A stretch of DNA of 64,000 nt from Galeruca laticollis (GCA_963921935.1 OY998175.1:264237709-264301708); one strand, 5' to 3'; numbered from the stretch's first letter, positions 28,103 through 39,750 are shown. A program made the numbers and translations. The notes: generated from the sequence alone by a model not told the origin.

Positions 28103-28258
28103 TATCAACACCTTTGCTCCCATGTTTCACATCTTTTCTTGGTTGTACCGTACCGATAACGGCTAATGAGCCAGAATCATGCATGTCTGCGGTTACCACT
28201 CTTTTCAGTAGCCCCATCTTCTATTTGCGTGCAATACCCACTAATCTATTCGTTGCTT
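28103..28258 (+). mobile_element. single hammerhead-unit retroelement copy
   Basis: Homologous to the arms at 10541-10979: it shares TTGCTCCCA, CACxTTTTCTTGGTT, TACCGTACCGAT, GGCTAATGAGCCAGAA and GGTTACCACTC in order. It is followed at once by (TA)n, and the RTE 3' end abuts its left side. So the RTE element appears to have inserted at the TA/unit boundary. Confidence 0.7.
28141..28197 (+). ncRNA. type I hammerhead ribozyme, copy C (decayed core)
   Basis: Stem I is perfect here (GGT/ACC and CCGTA/TGCGG, five pairs with one G-U), and stem II is GGCT/AGCC. The core reads CCGATAA (two changes), and the base opening stem III is T28177 instead of A. So the fold is kept while the catalytic core has decayed. 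Read with copies A and B, it supports a shared functional ancestor. Confidence 0.6.
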
Positions 28259-28263
28259 ATTAT

Positions 28264-28338
<75 letters not shown>

Positions 28339-28341
28339 TAT
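28259..28341. repeat. (TA)n microsatellite
   Basis: About 80 bp of TA following the single hammerhead unit. Confidence 0.95.
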
Positions 28342-28389
28342 AATACATTATTCATCATTTTTGATGGTAGTGCATGATATGGGACAGGT

Positions 28390-29754
28390 GAAACAATAGA
28401 AAGGATTTTACATTAAATATTACTTCCATATCAGACAGTTAAAGCCAAATTGTTTGTTCAAGAACTCTGACACATCATAAAAACAGTCGACAACTGAATT
28501 ATCTATTTTTGGGATGCCTTGAGTGTAAATGTTATATAGTGTGGGGGATAATACTGCTCCTTGCGGTACTCCCACTTCTTGATAGCACACTTCCTATCTC
28601 TCGTTTGCCACATTTACTTGGAATTCTATCTCTTCCAGAAAGCTGTTCAGGAGTTTTATTAGAGGTTTTGTGTACGAGTATCCTGCCTATTTCATCTTGT
28701 AAAGTAGTCCTTCATGCCATACTCGGTCAAATGCTTTACTTTATCGAGGCATATTGCTCCTGTTGATTCCTTCTGATTGAAAAGTTGATTTGTATATTCT
28801 GCAAGTGTCAAGATTTGTTGTTTGGTGCTGCGTTCTCTTCTGAATCCGTATGGTATTAAGTTCATTACTCTTGATTGTTCGTTTAGTATCCTCATTATAG
28901 TTCTTCCTGCTATTTTGCTTATTGATGGTAGCAAACTGATTGGTCTGTAGTTTTGCGGAAACGTTGGATTATCCACTGATTTTCTCAGCATGATTATTTC
29001 TGCACGTTTCCATATTGTCGGGAAGTGTTTCGTCCCTAAAATGCCGTTGATGATTTTGGATAGGTATGCGATAACTTTGTTGGGCATGTTTTTCAACGCT
29101 CTGTTCGATATTCCATCTATTCCGGATGCCTTTTTCTTGGAAGCTTATCTTAGCTCCTCCTCCTCTTCTACCGTGTCTGAGAAATCTATTTCTTCGTCTT
29201 GTTGTGTGTTAAGTATAAACTGTGTTTCTAGCGTGCTTTTCAACGCTTCCGATTTATCTTTTTCGGTGTGGACCATCCCATTTACTCCGTGTATCGGTTG
29301 CATTGGTTCTTTATCCTCTCGTAGAACTTTGGCCATTCCATATCCCCGGTTTTTGCGGGTCTAGTTCGTTGATTATTTTGTTCCATTCTTCACTCCTGTA
29401 TTCTTCTAGTTTTCCTTATATTTCTTCTTTGATTTCCCTGACTCTCCTTCGTTCTTCGGGATTTTGGGTCCTCCTTGCGCTCCTCGAGATTCAGTTCTTT
29501 TCCCTATTCAAAAATTTTAGGTCGTCATCTATGTTTTTCAATCTGCCGTATTTGTCTGCTACGGATGTTTTGGTACTCCGTTCTAACGCTTTTGTTAGTG
29601 CTTCTTCGAAGATACAGACTTGTTCTTCCAGTGTTTCTGCATTGGTTATTTCCAATCTCGATCCAATGACTTGTCCTGCGATTCTCCTGAATGTTGTACA
29701 ACTGGTTTCCTTCTTCGTCCTTTCTGGTGCTCTTGGTCTGTCACCTATCGTGAG
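28390..29754 (-). pseudogene. Jockey-clade LINE, reverse transcriptase part
   Basis: Reading leftward: LTIGDRPRAPERTKK, an RT lead segment (SEEWNKIINELDP, EKDKSEALKSTLETQF), then FPTIWKRAEIIML, NYRPISLLPSISKIAGRTI, YGFRRERSTKQQI, a catalytic box near FDRVWHEGLLYKMK (second frame) and VPQGAVLSPTLYNIYT. The expected YADD region is only a trace (CFYDVS), and the thumb is missing. There are frameshifts near 29140 and 28740 and stops near 29380, 28690 and 28590. The 3' side is truncated near the (TA)n/hammerhead block. The first residues continue what a Jockey endonuclease should have after the segment ending at 32518. Confidence 0.8.
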
Positions 29755-32517
29755 GAAGATTGACTGTCTTCAATATTTGAATTCCATAGGAAGGATTTCG
29801 CATTAAAATCGCCGCCTACTATGATCTGCTCCTTATGTCTTCTCATATCTTCTCTTAAGGTGGCTAGAAAATCTACGAATTTCATTGTTTCTCCATCTGG
29901 GGATATATAACAGCTTTATATTACCATATCACATGTTTCCACCCACACAAAACCTGCACATTTATCTTTGTTATTGGCTTTGACGTTTCTTGCCGCGTCT
30001 ACGTTGTCATCAACGATCCAGTGTTCGGCAAGAGCTATTTTCTTGTTAGGTTCGGCTATTAGTATACCATCAGCTTGCCTTTCATCAGCTATTTTGTACA
30101 TCAAGTCCATGGCTCCCTCTCCTCTGTCTATATTGCTCTGTAGAATTCAAATTGAATTAAGAGACATTTTTATTTTGTGTTGTCAATGGCATGTGGAGTA
30201 TGTTCTGCTTCTTCTGTCAGCCCATGAGATTCTTCACAAGGGTAGGTTTTCCCTTAAATCGTGCTCTTTCATATTTTGCTTGGCCGTATCGTTTCGGCGT
30301 AACTGCATTTCTCTTCTTTCTGTTGCTCTAGCTCTATTAAGCACCTTTTTGAAGGCTTAACATTTCATTGTTCCTGCTTTGTGGCCGGTTTTATCACATA
30401 CTGGGCATGTTTCTGCATTTTTACAATGATCAGCTACATGATTATCTCTCCCGCATTTATAGCATAATGCTACGCGGCTAGGCCCGTTATAGCAATTTGC
30501 CTTATGGCCATTCTCCCAACATTTTGTGCAACTGCTTATCCTTAGTCTCTTTTCTATTCTGCATATGACGAGTCCAACTCGTATATGCTCCGCTCGTAGA
30601 AGTTTCGGCGCTTCTTCTTTTCTAACTGTAAGTGTCGCTGCTTGAGTTTCGTTTGATTGAGGGCGTAGCTCGCTTAGCCTATCGTATTCTTCATCTCAGA
30701 TTCCAAGGATCTTGGTTAGTTCTTCCAGTCGGTTCTCTCTAGTTGCTTCGGCGTCCATACCTTTTATGTGTAATGTTTCATATTCGTCATTTCTGCCTAG
30801 TTCTCTAACCTTCATCCCCTCTGCGATATTATTAATAGCTTCTTTTACTTTGTCCATCGCTTTTCCAGCCTTGTCCATTGTTATGAGAAGATTATTATCC
30901 TTGGTACTCCTAACAGTTCTGATGGCGTTGATAGCTTAGGTAGCTCCAATAATCTTTTTAACTTGGCCCAATACTTCCTTGTAACTCTTTCCACCTTCTT
31001 TTATTATAAGGCCGTATGTGGGTCTTTTTTTTCTTTCAGTTTTGTCTCGCTCCCCCATTGCTGCTTCATATTTGTCATTGGTGAAGATCGTTACTTCTGT
31101 TTGTGAGCCGTGGAAAATTGTCTCTGTCATTTTTTGGAGATTTTCTACTGTCATATTTGATGTATGATGTAATGCCACGTGCATGTCTTCTGCTGTTTCT
31201 TCCTGCAATCGTTTAAGTCCTTCCCAAATTTGTTTATCACTTCCATAGTATTTTATTTTTATTATATTTTTGCGTGTATGCAGATATGGAGTTTTTGACT
31301 TCACTCTTGTGATCTGTTCTATAACCTAAAAATTGGATTTTAATTGGCATATTTCTGGGAATTCCTCCTTATACATCTTTTGCATACCAGTATCAAAATT
31401 TGGGTCTCCTGGTTCAGCGAATACAACTTTTACCGTCTCTTCACTTGTGTTTAGTGGGTTTCCAATAACAATAGAGCTGTTGGTTAATACGCTGCTGTCC
31501 CATTCTTGTTTATGAGTCGCTTGTAGGCTTTCTAGGTCTTCAACTCCAGTTAATGAGGTGATCTTCAGATTTTTTGGATACCAGGGAGTCGTTTGCGTCG
31601 AGGGATTGACTTCAGTGGATTCCATAGTTGCATCTGTTTGCACGTCTGCATCATAAGTAGCTTTTTCAACTGTTTCCATTTTATGGTCTTGCTGCCACTT
31701 TTTTATAGACATACGGTTGAAAAACTCAACAGTTCTCGTTTTAACATCAATCTCTCCAATTGTGGATTTTGTGCTCCTTGGTCCATCGCTTCGATAATCG
31801 TAAAAACTTCTGGGCTTTCCTTATGTCCATAAGGATCCTCTGTCATACTCATTTCTAACGAGGTATCATGAACCTTTCTCCTTTTGGTTATATATGTATC
31901 TTCAGATACGTTTTTTCTGGCGTTGTCCACTTTTGGTCTGTATTCTCAGTTGTGAATTTTTCTAAGGGCTGAAAACCTCCCTGTTTTTCTGCATTTGAAT
32001 TACTTTTTGTTTCCATAAAGTCCCGCGAGTAGCTAGGAAAGTTTTGGTCCGCAGACGTAGAGCCCCGCTTACGTCTGTAAAGCTACTTACTCCGAGATGT
32101 CGCCAAATTATACCCAGACGCACCGTTCGAGTCCACGTCCGTGCGGCATCGCATCCATCGACACGGTTGCTAAACACCTTGCCTTCCGGATTTTTTACAG
32201 CTGGTTTTCTCAATCTTAACTCTTCTGTCTGGGTTTCCATACCATAGCCGGAGGGTCCCAGTTTTACGGCGCCGGGAACTCGTTGTTCGCCCCCCTTTCA
32301 GGTGAGGACTTGCCAGTGTGTTCGGATGTAACATGGGCTGGTTTGGTATCTTGACTGGCTTTTGCTGGTGCTACTTATCCGCCACGGGTAGCCCCACCAG
32401 TGTCCCACTGACCGTTTTTGAGCTGTTTGTTAGATTCACTCCTTCCCTCTCGTCCTTTTGGCTCGAGGAGGAAGGAAGTTACTATTTTACTCCACCTACG
32501 ACAAGGTCTTATAGCTC
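29755..32517 (-). pseudogene. R1-like LINE, ORF1 plus start of endonuclease
   Basis: From a GC-richer leader (32517-32245), ORF1 runs leftward in several broken frames: 32240-31960, 31930-31326, 31304-30936 and 30935-30360. Its end has three CCHC knuckles near 30540-30380 (CTKCWENGHKANC, CYKCGRDNHVADHC, CPVCDKTGHKAG), as in R1-clade ORF1, which binds element RNA. The endonuclease follows: LQSNIDRGEGAMDLMYK, ILIAEPNKK, FVWVETCDMVI, SCYISPDGET and VGGDFNAKSFLWNSN. It then stops abruptly near 29757; no R1-type RT follows. It is flanked on both sides by Jockey sequence in the same direction. Confidence 0.75.
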
Positions 32518-34060
32518 CTAGGAGTAGATGTCAGCGATATCTAAAGCATCAAGTAGTCCTCCTTGTGGTGGGTAGTGCGTCGGTCTATGTGGTTCTATCG
32601 CTTCGCATGAGGGATATTTTTCTATTATTTTTTCCAAGTTTCTTCCAGTGCTGTACCACGCAGGGGACTTGGCACTTAGGTCTCCTATTACTATGAGTTT
32701 TCTTCCACCTGGGAGTACCACTAATACGTCTTTCTCTTTCACGTATAGTGGTTTCAGGTCATCACCCGGTAATTTTGTTTCTTGGAGCGCGATTCACGAT
32801 CCTATTTTCAGCTGATAGGGAAGGTTGTCGGCCAATTAATTACTTCGGTGTAAAATTATTGTGGTTATGAGTGTTTGCATGTTTGGCAACATACTCATAA
32901 TATCTGTGTTTGGGGCACTCTGGATGGGTGCCTTTTTCGCTTCTTCGGACGCTATTTTCGTCGCTTGGGGGTTGGTAACTCCTGCTCCTACTGCACTTGG
33001 TCTTATTGTTCTTCTCTCGGCCTTCTTGGGGTTTTTGGGACACCCCTTGCAGTTAGCGGCGTGATCTCCTTCGCAATTTAGGTTTTGGTAAGTTTTTTCC
33101 TCCGTCGATTCAATTTCTACCATGAAAATGGGTAGTAATTTTGTTGTTCCGTCGTTAGTTTTTTAAGTTCGGCTTTGCAATTTCCACACATTTTTAGGTT
33201 TTAAGCCCTGTTCGATAAAATCCTCTTCGATATGTGTTCGCTGCTAAACCTTTGATTGCCAGTTTTTTATCCTTGTCTTCCGCCAATGCATACGTGTACC
33301 ACTATGTGTTTATATTCGCTCAGTGAAGCATTCGTTTTATTAAAGTTATCTACTGAGGGTGTTTTTATCTCAGCCGTATACGATCCTACTTTGCATTTTG
33401 CTTCGATTTTTCTTTGTGCCATATTTCTCCGGATTGCAGTCCACATTAATGAGGACTTCTGTATTATTGGGGGCGGTTTTTTTGCCGCTTTTTCGCTGAT
33501 TTTTTTTGATTTTTTAAATATTTTCAATTGTTCTCTCTCTGTTGTATATCGTTTCCATTTCCATTTCTCGTGTTTCTGTTGGTTTTTCCGCTTCTTTATT
33601 TTCTCCTCTTGGTGTGTCTTTTCCATTTTCTACTCTAGCTAGTTTGCTAGCACGGTTTTTCCACGCACGTATCCCCTGTTTATGGTATTGGAAGTCATTT
33701 ATAATGTCGGCCGAGTAGTCGTCTGTACTCGTGTCCTCTTCGCGCCATTGACTTTATCTTACTGCTTTTTCTTTTGATGGTTCGATTCGCCTGCTCCTGC
33801 TACTAGGGCTACGGCTTCTACTCCTTGAGTTTTTCATTGCTAGGAGCAACTCCTGTTATTTTTTTTCAGCCTTCTCCGTCTGTTTCTTCAATTGTTTGGT
33901 TTGACTTTCCAGATGTTTTCTTAGCTAATCAGTTTCTCTTCTCAATGTTTCCATTTCCGTGTCCTGAACTTCTTTTCCTTCCTTTTTCTCTCTATAAAGG
34001 TCGTCCTGTCCTTCAGGTTTTCCCCCCTAGGAGTTTTCCGGCTCAATGGCACTTTATTCC
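32518..34060 (-). pseudogene. Jockey-clade LINE, ORF1 and endonuclease part
   Basis: Minus-strand frames show an RS/basic N-terminal part (about 34060-33640; SRSRSRSPSSRSRR), a middle with GSYTAEIKTPS and SEYKHIVVHVCIG (33626-33267), a Jockey-type knuckle C.GDHAANCKGCPKNP with KKAERRT (33123-32836), and an endonuclease piece at 32742-32518 (KLIVIGDLSAKSPAWYS, HRPTHYPPQGGLLDALDI). Several stops and shifts. The RT that should follow is not adjacent; a Jockey RT part reappears at 29754 beyond the R1-like block. Its right limit is approximate. Confidence 0.7.
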
Positions 34061-34262
34061 TTCGCTTGTTTTGCCCACAATTCAATTAGGTATACATTCA
34101 AAATAAAATTACCTACTCCATTTTATCGGGTATCCTGAATCCTTTGATTTGTGCACAACACAATTATTGTCTGTTTTTATCGTGTATTCCACGATAAAAA
34201 CTATTTTTCTGTACTTTTACGATCGGATCACATTACCACGTGTTCGAAACACTAGCTCCGTC

Positions 34263-34525
34263 AAGCTGCCCCTCCCCGTTTAGATGCTAGCACACATAAA
34301 GGGCACCTAGCAAAACCTAGCACAACAATTTTTATAGCTTCCACATCAACAGCTCACAATAAAAATGCTTGTTATTTCTGGTGGGGCCAGGTTAACGCTA
34401 GCCCCCCCCCGGTTAGAATTTTTTTGCCAAAATGGTAGCACAGATGAAGGACACCTAGCACACCATTTTTTATAGCTAGCACACCAACAGCTTACAATAA
34501 AAATGCTTTTGAATTCGGGTCGGGC
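34263..34525 (-). repeat. foldback terminal tandem array, left (about 1.7 units)
   Basis: Units share GCTAGCACAC, CACCTAGCA, ATAGCTAGCACACCAACAG, AATAAAAATGCTT and a C-run followed by GGTTAGA. It is the reverse complement of the right array. Confidence 0.85.
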
Positions 34526-35822
34526 GTCTGAAAAATAATGCTATGGTTACATGAACGAATGAAAATGTTGGATGTATTTGTCCCTAAACATCATTTTCCT
34601 ATGAAAAATGGCCCCTAAACAGATGTTACCAGATTGTACGTGATATCTATATTTTCCCATCTAGCAGGGTATTTGTATACTTAATAATTAACTATTATTT
34701 AATTAATAAGTATCTATTTATTTTCAATTAATGTTAAAAAACGGAAAAATACAAAAAACCTTCACTTTTAAAAATAATTTTGTTAAAATAATAGTAATTT
34801 TAATAAAACAAAATAATTAAATTCAACCATTGAGTCACGGAAGCAGAAACAATCCGTGCACGAATAAGTTGCAAATTACGTCACACTATGAAAAAGGCAA
34901 CGACAAACGTTTGCGTACAGACATGTTGGATAAATAAATTTCCAAAAAAGCGAAGCCGTGTTGGATATGTCCTTTGGACAAAGTTGTGCAATCTGGGAAG
35001 GGTCGGCTGAGATCCCTAAAAATGTTCCAATATATGTATAATACATGTTTTAGACTGATCGTGGTTCACTGTAGTCCTTATTTGAGAGAAACACTCAAAC
35101 TTTAAATTTGCCAAAATATTTATTGCCGAAGTTGATGGTTAATTAACCATTGTAATGATAACATGAATATTGTATTTCACTATCAGATTTTTTTTAAATT
35201 CCCTAGTTAACTTAGAACGTGCAGCTTTTAATTCTTAGAGCTGGTTAATCAGAGCTTAAAATATTTCTGTGGCATATCATAAGACACAAACAATACTATG
35301 TATTTTTCAAAGTTTTTAGTATGTAACTGGCAATATATGTTTGTTCGGTTGCAATCTTGCAACTCAGTTTTGAAGCAGATATCTTCAACCGATTGGTTCG
35401 AAATTATGTATAAACGTTTAGTTTGCATGCCAATCCATGATTGGGTATGTGACGTCATTCTAGATTCAACATGGCGTATCACCAAAGTTGGCGGACTGAA
35501 GAAAGTGGACTAATTCTTTTGCTTTCTTATAATATGGGTATTAAATTGATGACATAGGTATTTTTATTTTTCTAAAAACTAGGTATAATCCATCTCAAGT
35601 TCTCATCGGACTTTTTAAAAGGGTCGTTAAACCAAGTCTATCTTTAAAATTTGAATCATTTTTATAATGCCGGATTTATGGGTCTTAAGAGTAAATAAAA
35701 TTCTTCTAGATACATCCAAACTGGCCGAATCAGATGTTTGGGTTAAGGAAGGGTTTCCCCGAAGGGCTGATGGTTGTAATAATATGCCTTCTTTCTAATA
35801 ATATTACAAGCACCATGAAGTA
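34526..35822. other. left core of the foldback element; no gene seen
   Basis: Unique-looking AT-rich sequence. Short frames at 35249-35513 on both strands show no family resemblance. Confidence 0.5.
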
Positions 35823-36756
35823 TACAGTGCTATTCAAAAGTCCAAAAGTCCCCTCCCCCCCTAGTATCTTTTGAACGGCTACACTTACATTAATAAAATT
35901 TGTAGAGTGAGAATAAAGTGTTGTATACTTCTCTACTAAAGGTAACAGGTGACGTGATGGTAATAGATGACGTCACAGTGCCACTCAGGCCAATCATTTT
36001 TAATAGGAACTTATGGCAAGTGATATATCGTTTGAAAGGCATTGACATTGGATAGATAGCCATATTAATTTTGTTTAGGTTTAAATTAATTTTGACGGAT
36101 AAATTAAATAAATACCAAAATCATTGAAATAATTTTTCCAAATTTATTCAATCAAATATCAACAATGGTTTCTTCTAAATGTGCTCCGTCTGCTTCCTGA
36201 CAGTAATAGCATTGCATTCTTCAGTAATTCGTTCTTTCAAAACGCCAATGCTATCTGGTGCTGTAGTATAAACCTTGGATTTCAAGTAGCCCCATAGAAA
36301 AATATATAATTGTGTCAGATCTGGTGACCGAGGTGGCCATTCTATAGGACCTCGCCGGCCGATGTATTATTGTTAGGAAGTAGACGGAGCACATTTCGAA
36401 CACTTGCTATAACAATCCATTGTTGATATTTGATTAATTAAATTTACAAAAAATAATTTCAATAATTTTGGTATTTATTTAATTTATCCGTCAAAATTAA
36501 TTTAAACCCAAACAAAATTAATATGGCTATGTAGCCAATGTCAATGCCTTTTAAACAAGATATCACTAGCCATAAGGTCCTATTTAAAATTATTGACCAG
36601 AGTGGCACTGTGACGTCATCTATTACTATTACTTCACATGTTACCATTCGTAGAGAAGTTTACAACACTTTATTTTCACCCACCAAATTTTATTAATGTA
36701 AGTGTAGCCGTTCAAAAGATACAAGGGGGGGAAGGGGACTTTTGAATAGTGCTGTA
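35823..36756. mobile_element. Tc1/mariner element with ~345-bp inverted repeats
   Basis: It is flanked by TA (35821-35822 and 36757-36758), the Tc1/mariner target. The ends are TACAGTGCTATTCAAAAGTC and, read inward from the right, TACAGCACTATTCAAAAGTC. Inverted homology extends to about 36168 on the left and from about 36410 on the right. The middle keeps a transposase C-terminal remnant. It cannot move by itself. Confidence 0.85.
36175..36360 (-). pseudogene. mariner-type transposase C-terminal remnant
   Basis: The minus strand reads GPIEWPPRSPDLTQLYIFLW, then GYLKSKVYTTAPDSI and VLKERITEECNAI. In related mariner-like transposases this block is '.rSPDLtPLDfflWGylK.kVy', and the D of PLD is the third catalytic acid. 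Here it is Y, so even this block is catalytically dead. Everything upstream (helix-turn-helix and first two acids) is gone. It is the same broad family as the fragments at 228-507 and 63800-63960. Confidence 0.85.
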
Positions 36757-37284
36757 TAAGTAAAACTAATGATCTAACTATTTTCATGAGTGTAATTCGA
36801 TAGAATATTCCTTGATTAGACGACATAAAACTGTATTAATGCGAAATTTATATTATATAAACAACATTACATGGTATTTAATTACCTTTTTGGTTCATTT
36901 TCAATCACTTATTTTTCGATTAAACTTGAAGAATCTTTTTCGAACCGTGACATTTTTATGATATTTTAAATTAAAATTATGATAATAACAACAATTGTTA
37001 TTACTTAGACGTTACTTAGATGCGGACTTAAAAAGGAAATTATCGGCACTGCCGGAGAGTTATCTCCGAAAAAAAGTTATCTCTGAAAAGATCTTGCTTC
37101 ATTTGGAATTTTTACCAGATTAGTGGAATATTCCGAAAATGTTTCGTAACTACAGTAAGGAACAATTAAACCAGCCGTATTACATATATATTCAACCTAT
37201 TCATTTATCCATTTATTTATTCATCGAGTAAGTATAGCGTTATTTCGCTGACCTCCGTCCCACTCCCCAGAATTAAAAGTGTAG
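36757..37284. other. right core of the foldback element; no gene seen
   Basis: AT-rich sequence between the nested mariner element and the right tandem array; nothing recognised. Confidence 0.5.
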
Positions 37285-37845
37285 TTGGTGTGCTAGCTAT
37301 AAAAAATGGTGTGCTAGATTGTGATAGGTGTCCTTTGCTTGTGCTAGCATTTTGGCGAAAAAATTCCGACCGGAGGTAGCTAGCGTTAACCTGGCCCCAC
37401 CCGAATTCCAAAGCATTTTTATTGTAAGCTGTTGGTGTGCTAGCTATAAAAAATGGTGTGCTAGGTTGTGCTAGGTGTCCTTTATCTGTGCTACCATTTT
37501 GGCGAAAAAATTCTAACCGGGGGGGGGGGCTAGCGTTAACCTGGCCCCACCCGAATTCCAAAGCATTTTTATTGTAAGCTGTTGGTGTGCTAGCTATAAA
37601 AAATGGTGTGTTAGGTTGTGCTAGGTGTCGTTCGTCTGTGCTAGCATTCTGGCGACAAAATTCCAACCGGGGGGGAGGGGGGGGGGGGGCTAGCGTTAAC
37701 CTGGCCCCACCCGAATTCAAAAGCATTTTTATTGTGAGCAGTTGGTGTGCTAGCTATAAAAATTGTTGTGCTAGGTTGTGCTAGGTGCCCTTTATGTGTG
37801 CTAGTATTTTGGTAAAAAAAATCTAACCGGGGGGGGGGCAGCTTG
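37285..37845 (+). repeat. foldback terminal tandem array, right (about 3.7 units)
   Basis: Units start (TTGGTGTGCTAGCTATAAAA) at 37285, 37432, 37582 and 37742, so the periods are 147, 150 and 160 bp. Length differences come mostly from a G-run that grows from a few bases (37370s) to 11 G (37519-37529) and to about 18 G with one A (37669-37689). Confidence 0.9.
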
Positions 37846-37863
37846 ACGGACCTCGAAACACTA

Positions 37864-38929
37864 ACGTACCGACTTGTACCGATCGATTAACTCGGAGCCT
37901 TGAAATTTTCACCTCTTAGCTCAAGCGCGTCGACCACTGACTACTGCTCCCTCCTCTATATGTGAAATGTTTTTATATATTTTTTATATTCGCACAAAAC
38001 ATGATCCTTTAACTATAGAATTTCTATCCTGTTAAAATTGATAAAATAATTATGACGGAATTATTTGAGCAGTTTACCTATTACAAATATGTAAGATTCT
38101 GTTATTGTGATGTGCAGATGAGCATATTTAGTCAAGAAGTTATTTGGCGTATAGTGACCCATTCAGTTGCATTTCTACGATCGTTATGGTTCTTGCACCT
38201 ATTTTCGGGTTGGGTTACTTACTAAGAGTTAAAATGATACACTTCTCCTCCTATTGTCAAACTAAAGAGTTGCCATATTTTCTCTTATCATCTCTGAGAA
38301 TTAGTAATTTTTTTTATGTGAAAAATATGAATCCAATTAGCAAGATACTTATCAGACACAATCTCCATTTCTCTTTAATTATTTCCATTATATAATTTGA
38401 TAACTAAAGCGTTGGAAACGAAGGAATCATTATCGTGTTTTTTCAAGATCATTTGTCACAAACTTCCCTTATTAACAAAATTGGACTAGTCGAAAACACC
38501 TCAATAAAATATAATGATTCGTTAATCTTTTAAAAACATCTCTGTTATAATCAATTAAAGAAACATTTCTCGCTCTTCTTATCAGAGTCGTGAAAAAGCA
38601 AGCAGCGACTTGTTTTTCTCACTTCCAGATAGGAAAACTAATTTAGTTTTTGTAACAGACTAAACGTCAACAAGTGCAAGATATATTACCAACTTTTGTA
38701 TGTTTAAATGGGTCAGGAGAAAGAGTTATTATGTAATCCTACTTGCTATCCGGTTTACGTTCATTTAGAAAAAGAATACATTTTCCTTTACGATTAAAAT
38801 ACGTGAGGGGAATTCTTCTCAATTTAAATGCATTTAATCCATACTTCATTGGTTTATGTTGTGAAAATTACGCAAATTAACAAAATACTTCAATTAGTAC
38901 GCTAGCACCGTTTTGGTATTACTCACTCA
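37864..38929. other. no feature seen
   Basis: AT-rich with no supportable frame or repeat. Confidence 0.45.
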
Positions 38930-39750
38930 TGCACCACTTGCTTGATATTCAAGCATTCTTAGATCCTAGCGTTGAGGACGCATACTAGCTCTGCTAGGCG
39001 CCTTATAGCTGGTTTGCTAAGATCAGTTAGGAATAGTACCACGTGTTCTGTACCTTGCGGTAAGTGCTTGATGACATATGCACAGAATGTACGTTACCGT
39101 TTCCATTTCATTTGGGTCCTTGCCATTGTGGCATGAGTGGCTAAACGTTGTGCCAATTCTAGCAGCATGTTCACCAACACACCAATGTCCCGTATATACA
39201 GCAACCGCTCTGGATATGTTTATACTAGACAGCTTTAAGAGTTTGTCGGTTTTACTCTTGTTGTACCACTGCCAGATTTTTCTGGAAGTTCTGCAGATAG
39301 AATGAAGAGAAACAAGTATCTTATAATGGGTAGGTAGTCTAGCGTTTCCGCCCCCGCATCATCAACCTCCAAGACCTTTCTTGCTATAAAGTTGGCTTCT
39401 TAATTCCCTGGTACCAAAAGAAGATTTACGTTGTATTGCTCGCTAAACTCAGTAGCTCGTTTGAACATTTGCTGATCAGTTTGAGGATATTGAGACAGTG
39501 TGTAAGACCAGAATGGCCACTTGGCTGTTTGATAATATAGTCACGTTACTGGTTGGCAGGTCCGGTTCTCTTAATAGTTGACATGCATTCTAAATAGATA
39601 GTACTTTCATCTGAAATCCGCCATAATCATTTGGATCAATAGTCCCAAAACTGATATTTGGAGAGTCTGAGTTGTATTGCATAGACGAGGCGAAGCAACA
39701 GGAGCATTCGCAAAACATTTTCTGGACGTGTAGTCCTCAAAGTTTTTCAT
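38930..39750 (-). pseudogene. LINE RNase H and C-terminal remnant (I/R1/Loa-like)
   Basis: Minus-strand pieces in changing frames match the RNase H domain found at the end of some LINE ORF2 proteins: ILSNSQVAILVL (near 39520; family 'i.tDSqaai..l'), then EQYNVNLLLVPGN and FIARKVLE (near 39420; family 'V.l.WVPGH.g..GNE.AD.lA'). Further left comes AVYTGHWCVGEHAARIGTTF with CHNGKD and ETVTYILC (39190-39080; the 'TGH..l..H..riG...C..C...ETv.HiLC' block), then LTDLSKPAIRRLAELV. Many stops and shifts; heavily decayed. RNase H would remove RNA from the RNA-DNA hybrid. Confidence 0.7.

Larger units (their letters stand above)
34255..37852. mobile_element. foldback-type (possibly Mutator-like) element, 3.6 kb
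   Basis: An exact 11-bp direct repeat, TCGAAACACTA, flanks it at 34244-34254 and 37853-37863. The ends are inverted: GCTCCGTCAAGCTGCCCC on the left, and GGTCCGTCAAGCTGCCCC read inward from the right. Both ends continue into arrays of a ~150-bp tandem repeat in opposite orientation. Long ends made of tandem repeats are the hallmark of foldback elements, and 9-11 bp duplications fit Mutator-like transposases. No transposase is seen inside, so it is non-autonomous. A Tc1/mariner element is nested within. Confidence 0.82.

Noticed and set aside
27941..28217. Minus-strand frames with poly-histidine or poly-serine runs
   Set aside because: They are shadows of the GATGAT microsatellite at the RTE 3' end.
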